From: Pseudomonadota bacterium
GTDB taxonomy: Bacteria > Pseudomonadota > Gammaproteobacteria > Burkholderiales > Burkholderiaceae_D
Length of the DNA: 12,015 nt
Direction: 5' to 3'
Assembly: GCA_023449275.1 (NCBI GenBank)
Contig: JAEXJM010000041.1
Span: forward strand, 1 to 12,015
The notes below the pieces were generated by a model that made no database searches, had not been told where the DNA came from, and saw only the letters and a list, made by a program, of their open reading frames with translations. Of the stretch, positions 1 to 6,637 are shown piece after piece. The first letter of the stretch is position 1. Every line of letters begins with the position of its first letter. The position numbers and the translations under genes were made by a program.

Positions 1-538
1 CACCGGGATAAGGCAGGCCGAGCAGTTTCGCCGATTTGTCGAACGCTTCACCGGCAGCGTCATCCAGTGTTTCACCAAGCAATTCATACCGGCCGACACC
101 GTCCACACGCATCAGCTGGGTATGTCCGCCGGATACCAACAAGGCGACAAACGGGAAAACCGGTGGTTTCGAGGCCAGCAAGGGTGACAATAAATGTCCT
201 TCAAGATGATGCACGCCTATCAAAGGCTTGTTCAGGGCCAATCCCAGACTGGAAGCGACTGAACTGCCCACCAGAAGAGCGCCGGCAAGGCCCGGGCCCT
301 TGGTGTAAGCGATCGCATCCACATCCGGAGGCGTCAGCTCCGCTTTTTCGAACGCCTGTTCCAGCAACGGGACGATGCGACGAATATGGTCTCTTGATGC
401 CAGTTCAGGTACAACACCGCCATACTCGGCATGCAATGCAATTTGCGAATAAAGCGCATGCGACAGCAATCCTCTATCGGTGTCGTAAAGTGCAATTCCG
501 GTTTCGTCGCAGGACGATTCAATACCCAAAACAATCAT
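1..538 (-). CDS. tsaD: tRNA N6-adenosine threonylcarbamoyltransferase TsaD, N-terminal part (runs off window)
   Basis: TsaD transfers the threonylcarbamoyl group from threonylcarbamoyl-AMP to A37 of tRNAs that read ANN codons, working with TsaB and TsaE in the cytoplasm. About 179 residues are visible, from the ATG at 538, out of the usual 340 or so. The start MIVLGIESSCDETG is the typical family N-terminus. The metal-binding histidines H111 and H115 lie in HHLEGH at the numbering known from E. coli, and SGGHTQL follows at 136-142. The remaining ATPase-fold residues lie beyond the left edge. No clear Shine-Dalgarno precedes the start. The gene is divergent from tRNA-Lys, with 85 bases between them, so promoters for both should share that gap. 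The identification is firm. Confidence 0.97.
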   Translation of the reverse strand, partial: MIVLGIESSCDETGIALYDTDRGLLSHALYSQIALHAEYGGVVPELASRDHIRRIVPLLEQAFEKAELTPPDVDAIAYTKGPGLAGALLVGSSVASSLGLALNKPLIGVHHLEGHLLSPLLASKPPVFPFVALLVSGGHTQLMRVDGVGRYELLGETLDDAAGEAFDKSAKLLGLPYPG

Positions 539-582
539 GAGAAAGAAATGTGAAAATTTGAATACAATATTTTACCAAGTTC

Positions 583-612
583 TTGACAGTAACATCTATC
601 GATCTCTATAAT
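583..612 (+). promoter_or_regulatory. Sigma70 promoter of the tRNA-Lys gene
   Basis: A perfect -35 box TTGACA (583-588) and a perfect -10 box TATAAT (607-612) are separated by 18 bases. Transcription would start around 619, a few bases before the tRNA 5' end. This is one of the two strongest promoters visible in the window. Confidence 0.9.
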
Positions 613-623
613 GAATGTCTTTC

Positions 624-699
624 GGGTCGTTAGCTCAGTTGGTAGAGCAGCGGACTTTTAATCCGTTGGTCGCGTGTTCGAGTCACGCACGGCCTACCA
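624..699 (+). tRNA. tRNA-Lys (anticodon UUU)
   Basis: The sequence folds as a full cloverleaf. The 7-bp acceptor stem GGGTCGT pairs with ACGGCCT through G-U pairs at positions 1-72 and 4-69. The D arm is GCTC/GAGC, and the anticodon loop CTTTTAA carries TTT. The T stem GCGTG/CACGC encloses the TTCGAGT loop. The CCA end is encoded (697-699). A consensus promoter lies immediately upstream and an intrinsic terminator 11 bases downstream, so it is a single-gene transcription unit. Confidence 0.97.
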
Positions 700-710
700 G
701 AAATACCGGA

Positions 711-740
711 GGGTTACGTTTCTTGACGTAACCCTTTTTT
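711..740 (+). terminator. Rho-independent terminator after tRNA-Lys
   Basis: GGGTTACGT (711-719) and ACGTAACCC (726-734) form a perfect 9-bp stem around a 6-base loop, followed directly by six T residues (735-740). Confidence 0.92.
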
Positions 741-931
741 CGTATCTTTTCCAGGACGTCCCGCCTGATACCAGGAAACATCTTTATCTGCCCGTATTCC
801 AGCCTTTTCAGCCAGTTGGCTCAAAAAGATTTGCTGATCAGGAATCAAATCATGCCTTACGGCTTGCAGCAGACTTGTGATTTTCGATACAGTAGAGTGA
901 TAGTCCACAGCCGGCTTTTGCACACAACAAG

Positions 932-1888
932 ATGAACGATACCGTAAAAAAAACGCTTTCCGAAAAAAGTCTTCATCTGCGTTCCTGGGCAGGGGTTGCC
1001 CTGCCTGCCGATGAACTCCGTGACGACATGGATTTCGGGGAACAGATAAACCATATCCTTTCCATTTCCAATATTGTCCTTTTCTGCCGACGTCCACATT
1101 TTTCGTTTGATCCTGACAATTTCTCCGTTGATGGAAACCGTATTTCAGGCCAGCTCCGTTGCCGTATTGATGGTCTTGCCAAAATGATTCCCTTTTCATT
1201 TGAAATTCCATTGGATGAAGATGAAGCCTCTCTTGTCCTGTCTGACAAGCCCCACAATGAAATCCATATCGTCAACGGACAGGGAAAACCTGTCCGTACA
1301 ATGTCTGCCCACGGGCTTTCACAGCATCCTGAAATCCTGAAACGTGAACCCTGGATCAATGACCTTGAAGTATTGTATGCAGGGAACGTTTATGGAAAAG
1401 GATCAACTTCCGCGTTTCTCCGGGTGAAACACGATGAAGACCTTCAGCAACTGCTGGCACGAATGAGGACAGCATTACCGGACGACGATATCATCGTTTA
1501 TGCCTTTGAATATCTCCCCTATGAACTTGTCTCCATGTTTGGCGCCCTGATGCCACAGGGTTCGGAAACCCGCGAAAAACGGTTCCTGTCGACAATGGAC
1601 AATCCTTTAAGCGAATTCCAGAAAACGTGCATGATACAGGCTGCCCTGATCGACTATTTCAGTCCTGCCTGGAATGCACCAGACAAACGGGCAAACCATC
1701 CCGAATCCGACAGGATTTTCCATAGTTGCGAAACACTGGATTTTTCCGGACTGGTGATTGAAATCTCCACTGTACGCAGCCATTTCAGGCTCTTTTCCAA
1801 AACCGTTCCTCCCATGCATCACCACATGAACATGCTGGATCTGTCCGACCCCGAAAAACGGACAGCTTTTTTTGCCACAGGGCTGTAA
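932..1888 (+). CDS. Uncharacterised 318-residue protein with GIY-YIG-like C-terminal half
   Basis: I do not recognise this protein by name. It has no signal peptide or membrane segment. The N-terminal 140 residues match nothing I know. Residues 147-167 read VLYAGNVYGKG followed by R164 and H167, which resembles the YIG strand and the R..H helix of GIY-YIG nucleases. AALIDYFSPAWN (237-248) resembles the closing 'E..LI..f.P.yN' segment of that fold, but with Ala where the catalytic Glu would be; E228 is the nearest upstream acid. A final block, LVIEIS (274-279) then RLFSKTVPP (286-294), looks like a conserved tail. If the fold assignment holds, nuclease activity remains doubtful. It starts at ATG 932 with a poor Shine-Dalgarno and stands alone between the tRNA-Lys terminator and a long gene-poor stretch. 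It is coding with high confidence; the fold is inference. Confidence 0.85.
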   Translation: MNDTVKKTLSEKSLHLRSWAGVALPADELRDDMDFGEQINHILSISNIVLFCRRPHFSFDPDNFSVDGNRISGQLRCRIDGLAKMIPFSFEIPLDEDEASLVLSDKPHNEIHIVNGQGKPVRTMSAHGLSQHPEILKREPWINDLEVLYAGNVYGKGSTSAFLRVKHDEDLQQLLARMRTALPDDDIIVYAFEYLPYELVSMFGALMPQGSETREKRFLSTMDNPLSEFQKTCMIQAALIDYFSPAWNAPDKRANHPESDRIFHSCETLDFSGLVIEISTVRSHFRLFSKTVPPMHHHMNMLDLSDPEKRTAFFATGL

Positions 1889-1891
1889 AGT

Positions 1892-1949
1892 GCCGGACTC
1901 TTCCGGACAGAAGAACACCCTTCTTCTGTCAAAAGGAGGATTGTCCGGC
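1892..1949 (+). repeat. Nested inverted repeat downstream of the 932-1888 gene
   Basis: The inner arms GACAGAAGAA (1906-1915) and TTCTTCTGTC (1921-1930) form a perfect 10-bp stem with a 5-base loop. The outer arms GCCGGAC (1892-1898) and GTCCGGC (1943-1949) also pair perfectly. CCGGAC occurs a second time at 1903-1908 and could compete for the same partner. No T-run follows the stem on either strand, so it is not a classical terminator. Between the inner and outer right arms lies AAAAGGAGGA (1931-1940), which the outer stem would enclose in a loop. Confidence 0.75.
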
Positions 1950-2173
1950 GATGATGGCACAGGCCTTTTACCAGTTGCTGCTCCAGACAAACCTGACCAC
2001 CATTCCAATGGAAATCCACAAAAAATATCCACGTTCTTCGTCATTTTGGAAAGCGGCGCACTCAATATCCAGATACATAACAGCAGCAACACTCCAAACA
2101 TCAACCTCCTGTTCAAAACCAACGCCTGCCTCTGGCTGAAGTCATACTTCAAACTGGTGAAACAACCCGATAA

Positions 2174-2365
2174 AAGAACGATGACGACAGACAGCTTATA
2201 ACCCGGGCAACATCAGAAAAGCCGAACTGGCTGAATCGCCACAATATTTATTTCATCCATGAAAGCGTCGATGTCGGAAAGCCTATCTCTGATGATCCCG
2301 CTATCAACCTGAGGAAAGAATTGCCTTTTTTGAAACCGGTTTACGAATTGCTTTTGCATGCGTAA
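2174..2365 (+). pseudogene. Possible gene remnant, no start codon
   Basis: Between an in-frame TAA at 2171-2173 and a TAA at 2363-2365 is a 63-codon open run that reads like real protein, for example NWLNRHNIYFIHESVDVGKP and then LRKELPFLKPVYELLLHA. It contains no ATG or GTG in frame, so it cannot be an intact gene. I do not recognise the family. It may be the 3' end of a decayed gene, or chance. Confidence 0.25.
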
Positions 2366-2477
2366 ACGAGTGCAGGCGACAAGAAAAACAGGCCACTGTC
2401 CCATTCTTTTTACAGCGGGAACCGGCCTTTCAAACGGGATGGTTCTTCCTTTAAAATGGCACGTCAAAGGTTGATAC

Positions 2478-2502
2478 AATGAGTGCGTAAAGGGCACTCA
2501 TT
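2478..2502. promoter_or_regulatory. Perfect 9-bp inverted repeat upstream of the SDR gene (operator candidate)
   Basis: AATGAGTGC (2478-2486) and GCACTCATT (2494-2502) are perfect inverted arms around a 7-base centre, 58 bases before the SDR start codon. There is no T-run, so an operator fits better than a terminator. A -10-like TACAAT (2475-2480) overlaps its left edge, which would put a bound repressor over the transcription start. No good -35 is visible, so the promoter part is tentative. Confidence 0.5.
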
Positions 2503-2559
2503 CAATAGAAATCTTGTTGAGGGCCACTTCACCATAATGTCAATCAAAAGGAAAAAATC

Positions 2560-3492
2560 ATGAAGATTCTCGTTACCGGCGGCTGCGGAAATATGGGACC
2601 GCACATCATCCGCAAACTGGCAGAAGCAGGAAATGAAATCCGCGTTCTCGACAAGGACAGGGAAGGTCTTGCGCAATTTGCCAAAGCAGGCATGGAAACC
2701 TGTTGTGGAAATCTGGCCGACAAGGCATTCGTGGAATCTTCAGTCGATGGCAGCATCGATGCCATCATTCATCTGGCATGGAGTTTCTCCGACAATTTGC
2801 CCGACCTGCTCGATATCGATGTGAAAGGCTACCAGTATCTGCTGGATGCCGCCGTTGCAAACGGTGTCAAATACGTCGTCAATACGACCACTGCCGTATC
2901 TTACGGAAAACCGCTTTCCAATCCGGTCGTCGAAAACCAGGCCCATCTGGTGGAACAGTCCAGAAATCCGGTTTATGCACTTGCCAAGCTGATGACAGAA
3001 GAGCTCTCCAGAATATATGCCTTCCAGCATGATCTGAAAGTGAACAACCTGATGGTCTGGTACGCATACGGTGATGTGATCGGCGGCAGGAATATCCGTG
3101 CCATGATCCGCGATGCCATTGAAAAAGGCAGCATTGATGTCCCGGCAAAAAGTGGTGGCAGTTTCCTGCAACTGGATGATTTCGTTTCCTTTGTTCAGGC
3201 ATTATTTTCCAGCGATGTGAAAGGTGAGCTTTTCAATACCGCCAGTATCTATCTGACATGGGAAAATGTGGCACAACTGATTATCGAACTCGCCAATCCC
3301 GCAGCAAAAGTCAATGCCATCCCGCCTGGTGAATGGAAAGGCAGCGCCTTCCTCACGGATGATTGGCCTCTGTCAATTGAAAAGGCTGAAAAAATGCTTC
3401 ATTTCAGAACCAATCTGTCGCGTGAGGAAGCCATTGCCAATCTGTCGGATGCCCTTAAAATTTCTGTCGATAAAGTCAGGGCACAGCTTTAA
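2560..3492 (+). CDS. NAD(P)-dependent epimerase/dehydratase-like protein (extended SDR)
   Basis: This 310-residue, soluble, single-domain protein has the extended short-chain dehydrogenase/reductase layout. The nucleotide-binding loop TGGCGNMG is at 6-13. An acidic residue after beta-2 (VLDKDR, 29-34) suggests NAD rather than NADP. The active-site Tyr-Lys pair is YALAK (Y139, K143), preceded by VNTTTAVSYG (107-116), which supplies the catalytic Thr/Ser. Such enzymes act on nucleotide sugars or other hydroxy/keto substrates; the substrate cannot be read from the sequence. The start is set by AAAAGGA about 7 bases upstream of ATG 2560. It is apparently a single gene, preceded by an inverted repeat and followed by a hairpin at 3508-3540 before the AAA+ gene. 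The family is firm and the specific role unknown. Confidence 0.93.
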   Translation: MKILVTGGCGNMGPHIIRKLAEAGNEIRVLDKDREGLAQFAKAGMETCCGNLADKAFVESSVDGSIDAIIHLAWSFSDNLPDLLDIDVKGYQYLLDAAVANGVKYVVNTTTAVSYGKPLSNPVVENQAHLVEQSRNPVYALAKLMTEELSRIYAFQHDLKVNNLMVWYAYGDVIGGRNIRAMIRDAIEKGSIDVPAKSGGSFLQLDDFVSFVQALFSSDVKGELFNTASIYLTWENVAQLIIELANPAAKVNAIPPGEWKGSAFLTDDWPLSIEKAEKMLHFRTNLSREEAIANLSDALKISVDKVRAQL

Positions 3493-3507
3493 TATTGATA
3501 ATACGAA

Positions 3508-3540
3508 AATCCCGGTGTTTCTTTGCGATCCACCGGGATT
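3508..3540. repeat. Hairpin after the SDR gene, terminator-like
   Basis: AATCCCGGTG (3508-3517) and CACCGGGATT (3531-3540) form a perfect 10-bp stem with a 13-base loop, 16 bases after the SDR stop codon. On the plus strand only two T residues follow the arm core. On the minus strand the stem is followed by TTTTC, so its U-tract is weak in both directions. It may reduce readthrough into the ATPase gene. Confidence 0.55.
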
Positions 3541-3652
3541 CAATCGTGATAATATGGAAACTTTAGTTGTCTGAAGAGGGCGTGTATCCTTCATCTTCGC
3601 AGAACATTTCCATTTCAAAACAAAGCCCATCACTGTATTTTTAGGAGTGAGC

Positions 3653-5284
3653 ATGGAATTCGAGCTTTCCGTATCGCAGGTAAACAATCTTCTTGCCAAA
3701 GTCGGTAATGAGACGCCACTGGCAAAACGCCTGTCTGCGCACGGCCTGACCAACGGCAGAATCATGATTCCCGACGGCGTTTTCGATCAGAAATCGCTGG
3801 ACGAATTGTGGAAACTGGCCGAAAAAGAAAACGATCGCGCTCTGATTTTTCAACTGATCGCCCTTAAAAACGTACGTGAAGCTCCCGGCCATGATCTCGT
3901 GGTAGATCAACTGGAAAATCTCGTTCCCGCTCTGGTGAACTATTTCAGCACCGATGCTATCGATGGCTGGATTTACCGGCGTAACAAGGACGGCGTCCTG
4001 TTGCCCTGGTTAATCGACAGTATAGAATACGTTTCGCCAAGGGAGGGACGGCCTTTCGTCAGTATCCAGTTGCTTGCCAATACGGTCTGGGCCGCCAATC
4101 GTGTCAGCGATAATGTTCCTGACCAGTGGCGCAGCGGAATGACGAATGCCATCCTGTTTTACCAGCGTGAAATGGGCGGCCTTTCCATTCCTGACCTTCT
4201 GGCAAGAAAAGGCTTTTACAAGGAATGTCCCGAATTCAAGGCAGAATACGAATTGCAGGCACAACGCTTCCAGACATTCCAGCCTTTTTATGGAAAGCAG
4301 TTTCTGGCACGCAATTCGTGCTTTCTCATCAAAAACGAGGACAAGGTCAGCTATAGCCTGGAATTGTTGCGGATTCTGCCGGGAACGACAGTCAAATGCA
4401 TCAATGACGAAGAAATGCGGGAACGCCGTATTGAAACCCACTCTGACCGCCGCAGCTTCATTGACAACGATTTCAGCAAGATTCCGCTTCATTGCTATAT
4501 GTATATGTTCCATCTGGAATTGCACCAGAATATCTGGGTCCATGTACAGAATCTGGAAGAGTACCAGTACAAGCCTGAATTGCGAACGAAACTGGTGCTT
4601 CCTCCGGAACACCGGACACTGATCGATATCCTGACGTCTCACAGCGATATCCTGATGGACGATATTATCGAAGGCAAGTCCGGTGGAACGACTATCCTGT
4701 GCATGGGAGCAGCCGGTCTGGGCAAGACCCTGACGGCAGAAGTGTATTCCGAAGTCGTCGGAAAACCGCTGTATCGTGTCCATTCAGGCCAGTTGGGAAC
4801 CTCTGCAGTCAGCGTTGAATCCGCCCTTTCCGACATCCTGCGTCGCGCCGCCCGCTGGGATGCCATCCTGCTTCTGGACGAGGCAGATGTCTATATCCGC
4901 AAACGCGACAACGACCTTCAGCATAACGCTATTGTTGCCGAATTTTTGCGGACACTGGAATATTTCGATGGATTGCTCTTCATGACGACCAACCGCGTCG
5001 ATGACGTTGACGATGCCATTTTGTCCCGGTGTATCGCGGTTATCCGTTATGAAACGCCATCGCGCGACGATGCCGTCAAGTTATGGAAATCCCTGTCCAG
5101 CCAGTTCGAGGTTGACCTTTCCGATCACCTGATCGAGAAGCTGGTTCGCGATTTCCCGAATTCCAGTGGTCGAGACATCAAGGAACTGCTCAAGCTGACC
5201 AGCCGCCTCTGTATGAGTACGGATTCTCCCGTAACTCTTGAAGCGTTCCATCAGTGCGCTGTCTTCCGGGGACGAAAACAATAA
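3653..5284 (+). CDS. AAA+ family ATPase with an unrecognised N-terminal region
   Basis: This 543-residue protein has no membrane segment. The AAA+ module occupies roughly residues 320-543. It shows Walker A GAAGLGKT (352-359), Walker B ILLLDEAD (405-412), sensor-1 MTTN (444-447) and an arginine-finger region with R448 and R459 in LSRC. LYRVHSGQLGT and RRAARWDAI sit between the two Walker motifs. The N-terminal region of about 320 residues includes IDGWIYRRNKDGVLLPWLID and matches no domain I know; it probably binds the substrate or partner. Fusion of an AAA+ motor to a specific N-terminal domain suggests remodelling of a protein or nucleoprotein complex, but the target is unknown. ATG 3653 is chosen because AGGAG (3643-3647) lies 5 bases upstream; the in-frame GTG at 3647 overlaps that Shine-Dalgarno. 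It stands between two genes of the same direction. Confidence 0.92.
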   Translation: MEFELSVSQVNNLLAKVGNETPLAKRLSAHGLTNGRIMIPDGVFDQKSLDELWKLAEKENDRALIFQLIALKNVREAPGHDLVVDQLENLVPALVNYFSTDAIDGWIYRRNKDGVLLPWLIDSIEYVSPREGRPFVSIQLLANTVWAANRVSDNVPDQWRSGMTNAILFYQREMGGLSIPDLLARKGFYKECPEFKAEYELQAQRFQTFQPFYGKQFLARNSCFLIKNEDKVSYSLELLRILPGTTVKCINDEEMRERRIETHSDRRSFIDNDFSKIPLHCYMYMFHLELHQNIWVHVQNLEEYQYKPELRTKLVLPPEHRTLIDILTSHSDILMDDIIEGKSGGTTILCMGAAGLGKTLTAEVYSEVVGKPLYRVHSGQLGTSAVSVESALSDILRRAARWDAILLLDEADVYIRKRDNDLQHNAIVAEFLRTLEYFDGLLFMTTNRVDDVDDAILSRCIAVIRYETPSRDDAVKLWKSLSSQFEVDLSDHLIEKLVRDFPNSSGRDIKELLKLTSRLCMSTDSPVTLEAFHQCAVFRGRKQ

Positions 5285-5299
5285 GGAAAGAAATAAACG

Positions 5300-5331
5300 A
5301 ATAAGAAAGGCGAATATTCGCATTTCTTATT
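5300..5331. repeat. 32-base imperfect palindrome between the AAA+ and radical SAM genes
   Basis: AATAAGAAA (5300-5308) and TTTCTTATT (5323-5331) flank the perfect palindrome GCGAATATTCGC (5310-5321), with one mismatched pair (5309/5322). The centre has no loop and no T-run follows. This suits binding of a dimeric protein or a cruciform better than a standard terminator, although the U-rich right arm could support weak termination of the ATPase message. Confidence 0.6.
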
Positions 5332-5365
5332 CCAATCTTGTCCGGCATCCAAAAATCGTCCGCAA

Positions 5366-5374
5366 TGCTAGAAT
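5366..5374 (+). promoter_or_regulatory. Candidate extended -10 promoter of the radical SAM gene
   Basis: TGC followed by TAGAAT (5369-5374) fits the extended -10 pattern TGnTATAAT. No recognisable -35 box lies 16-18 bases upstream, which extended -10 promoters tolerate. It would give a leader of about 25 bases before ATG 5405. Confidence 0.35.
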
Positions 5375-5404
5375 ATATTTTTCAATCATTCATTTTCTTC
5401 TCAC

Positions 5405-6301
5405 ATGTCTTCCATACCCGTCAGTTACATCGATCCGGTCTTTCGTCCACCCAGTGAAGCGAATTCGCTTATTCTTCAGGTAACTAACGGATGTAGCTGG
5501 AACAAATGCACGTATTGCGACATGTATACGCAACCGCAGAAAAAATTCAGCGTCAAGCCAGAAGAAGATGTCATCGGTGAAATAGAATGGTTCAGCAAGC
5601 GTTATTCCGGTATCCAGAGAGTTTTTTTGGCCGATGGGGATGTCATCGCCCTGCCGACCAAACGCATTCTGGCCATTCTGAATGCCATTCGTGAAAAGCT
5701 TCCCAGTGTAACCCGGGTGGCCTCCTACTGTTCACCGCGCAATGTCGTGCGCAAACCTACCGAAGAACTGAAGGCACTGTATGCTGCCGGGTTGAAACTC
5801 GTGTATGTCGGAGCCGAATCCGGCGATGATTTTGTGTTGAAAAGTATTAACAAGGGTGACACACACGATTCCATTGTCGATTCCCTGAACCGTCTGGGTG
5901 AAGCGGGTATCAAACGTTCGGTCATGATCATCAATGGAGTGGGCGGTACGAAATTCTCCGAACAACATGCCCTCAATTCAGCCCTGCTTGTCAATAAAAC
6001 CCAGCCGGAGTTTCTGGCGACTCTGGTGCTGAACCTGCCTCATGGAGAAGACCGTTTCCAGCAGGGTTATGGTGGGCAGTTCGTCAGAATGACGCAGCAT
6101 GAGCGGTTCAAGGAAATCCGGCAGTTTGTCGGTGCTCTTGAACTTGAATCCACGATCTTCAGAAGTGATCATGCATCCAACCAACTTGTTTTGAAAGGCG
6201 TTCTTGGAAAAGACAAAACACGTTTGCTCGAGCAGATCGATACCGCCATCGAACGTCCGGAAGAAGCCCATTTGCGTGCCGAGTGGATCAGACCTTTTTA
6301 A
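5405..6301 (+). CDS. Radical SAM protein of unknown substrate (CX4CX2C cluster motif)
   Basis: Radical SAM enzymes use a [4Fe-4S] cluster and S-adenosylmethionine to make a 5'-deoxyadenosyl radical. In this 298-residue protein the cluster cysteines are C30, C35 and C38 in NGCSWNKCTYCDMY. The first spacing is four residues rather than the usual three. I believe this spacing recurs in a COG1032-like subgroup with the GCSWNKCTFC signature (from memory). FLADGDV (74-80) follows, and YVGAESGDD is the kind of mid-barrel segment that contacts SAM. There is no B12-binding or SPASM domain. The ORF begins at ATG 5405 without a Shine-Dalgarno. No terminator follows on the plus strand before the convergent satP gene. 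The superfamily is certain; the substrate is unknown. Confidence 0.93.
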   Translation: MSSIPVSYIDPVFRPPSEANSLILQVTNGCSWNKCTYCDMYTQPQKKFSVKPEEDVIGEIEWFSKRYSGIQRVFLADGDVIALPTKRILAILNAIREKLPSVTRVASYCSPRNVVRKPTEELKALYAAGLKLVYVGAESGDDFVLKSINKGDTHDSIVDSLNRLGEAGIKRSVMIINGVGGTKFSEQHALNSALLVNKTQPEFLATLVLNLPHGEDRFQQGYGGQFVRMTQHERFKEIRQFVGALELESTIFRSDHASNQLVLKGVLGKDKTRLLEQIDTAIERPEEAHLRAEWIRPF

Positions 6302-6532
6302 ACAACATCAACTCTCATCCGGATACGATGCTGCATTCGATCAGGATACCGGAAAATGGTCAAAAGCGGATAGTTCCACTTCAGGAAGAAAGCCATTTTC
6401 TCCACTACCGATTCCCGTACCCGCAAAGTGCATTATGTGATCGAGACCGGACAGCAGGAAATTCTTGCGCTGGCAATGCCCGTTATCCAAAAAATGGAAT
6501 TCATTGCTGACTTCGACGAGCTGAGAAATATC

Positions 6533-6559
6533 AAAAAAGCCCCGAATTCAATTCGGAGC
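6533..6559 (-). terminator. Rho-independent terminator of satP (minus strand)
   Basis: Read on the minus strand, GCTCCGAATT and AATTCGGGGC pair around a single central base (10 positions including one G-U) and are followed by six T residues (complement of A6533-6538). It lies about 80 bases past the satP stop codon. Confidence 0.82.
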
Positions 6560-6591
6560 CTCTTCCAGGAAACGGGAAGACGGAATCAAAG

Positions 6592-6628
6592 GGATCGTCT
6601 CGTTTTTTACAGAAAAACGAAACGATCC
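6592..6628. repeat. Hairpin just downstream of the satP stop codon
   Basis: GGATCGT (6592-6598) pairs with ACGATCC (6622-6628), and TCGTTTTT (6600-6607) pairs with AAAAACGA (6613-6620). A single mismatch separates the two blocks and the loop has 5 bases. The stem totals 15 pairs. It would form in the 3' UTR of satP, ahead of the true terminator, and could protect the mRNA 3' end. Confidence 0.7.
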
Positions 6629-6637
6629 ATCAAAATA

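Larger units (their letters stand above)
1889..2559. other. Gene-poor stretch of 671 bases with hairpins and possible gene remnants
   Basis: No convincing complete gene lies here. It contains a nested hairpin (1892-1949), a Shine-Dalgarno-like AAAGGAGGA followed by ATG 1951 opening a 62-codon frame of unlikely composition, and a minus-strand frame with one hydrophobic segment near 2060-2101. It also contains a plus-strand coding-like run without a start codon (2174-2365) and an inverted repeat near 2490. The mixture is what a decayed region often looks like. Confidence 0.5.
6302..6637. other. Convergent spacer between the radical SAM gene and satP
   Basis: No intact gene is visible in these 336 bases. 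Coding-like stretches occur in two plus-strand frames, for example MLHSIRIPENGQKR near 6328 and HYVIETGQQEILALAMPVIQ near 6430. They lie in different frames with stops between, so at most they form a frameshifted remnant. The right half is occupied by the minus-strand satP terminator and a further hairpin. Confidence 0.4.

Noticed and set aside
67..540. 157-codon plus-strand frame across the left edge
   Set aside because: It is antisense to tsaD, and its Arg/Pro/His-rich composition is typical of a shadow frame.
714..1211. Minus-strand 165-codon frame with a plausible-looking C-terminal part (DLIPDQQIFLSQLAEKAGIR)
   Set aside because: It runs antisense through the 5' third of the 932-1888 gene and ends inside the tRNA-Lys terminator; the start region looks like a shadow. 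At best it is a remnant, with no family recognised.
1951..2139. 62-codon frame after a strong Shine-Dalgarno
   Set aside because: The composition (Ser/Thr/Ala-rich, no recognisable fold) is unlike the neighbouring genes; kept only as part of the hairpin finding.
2213..2497. Minus-strand 94-codon frame
   Set aside because: No family resemblance, and it overlaps both the plus-strand coding-like run and the inverted repeat.
3653..6301. AAA+ ATPase and radical SAM genes as a two-gene defence or modification operon
   Set aside because: They are 120 bases apart with a palindrome and a candidate promoter between, and neither carries a defence-type domain; adjacency alone is not enough.
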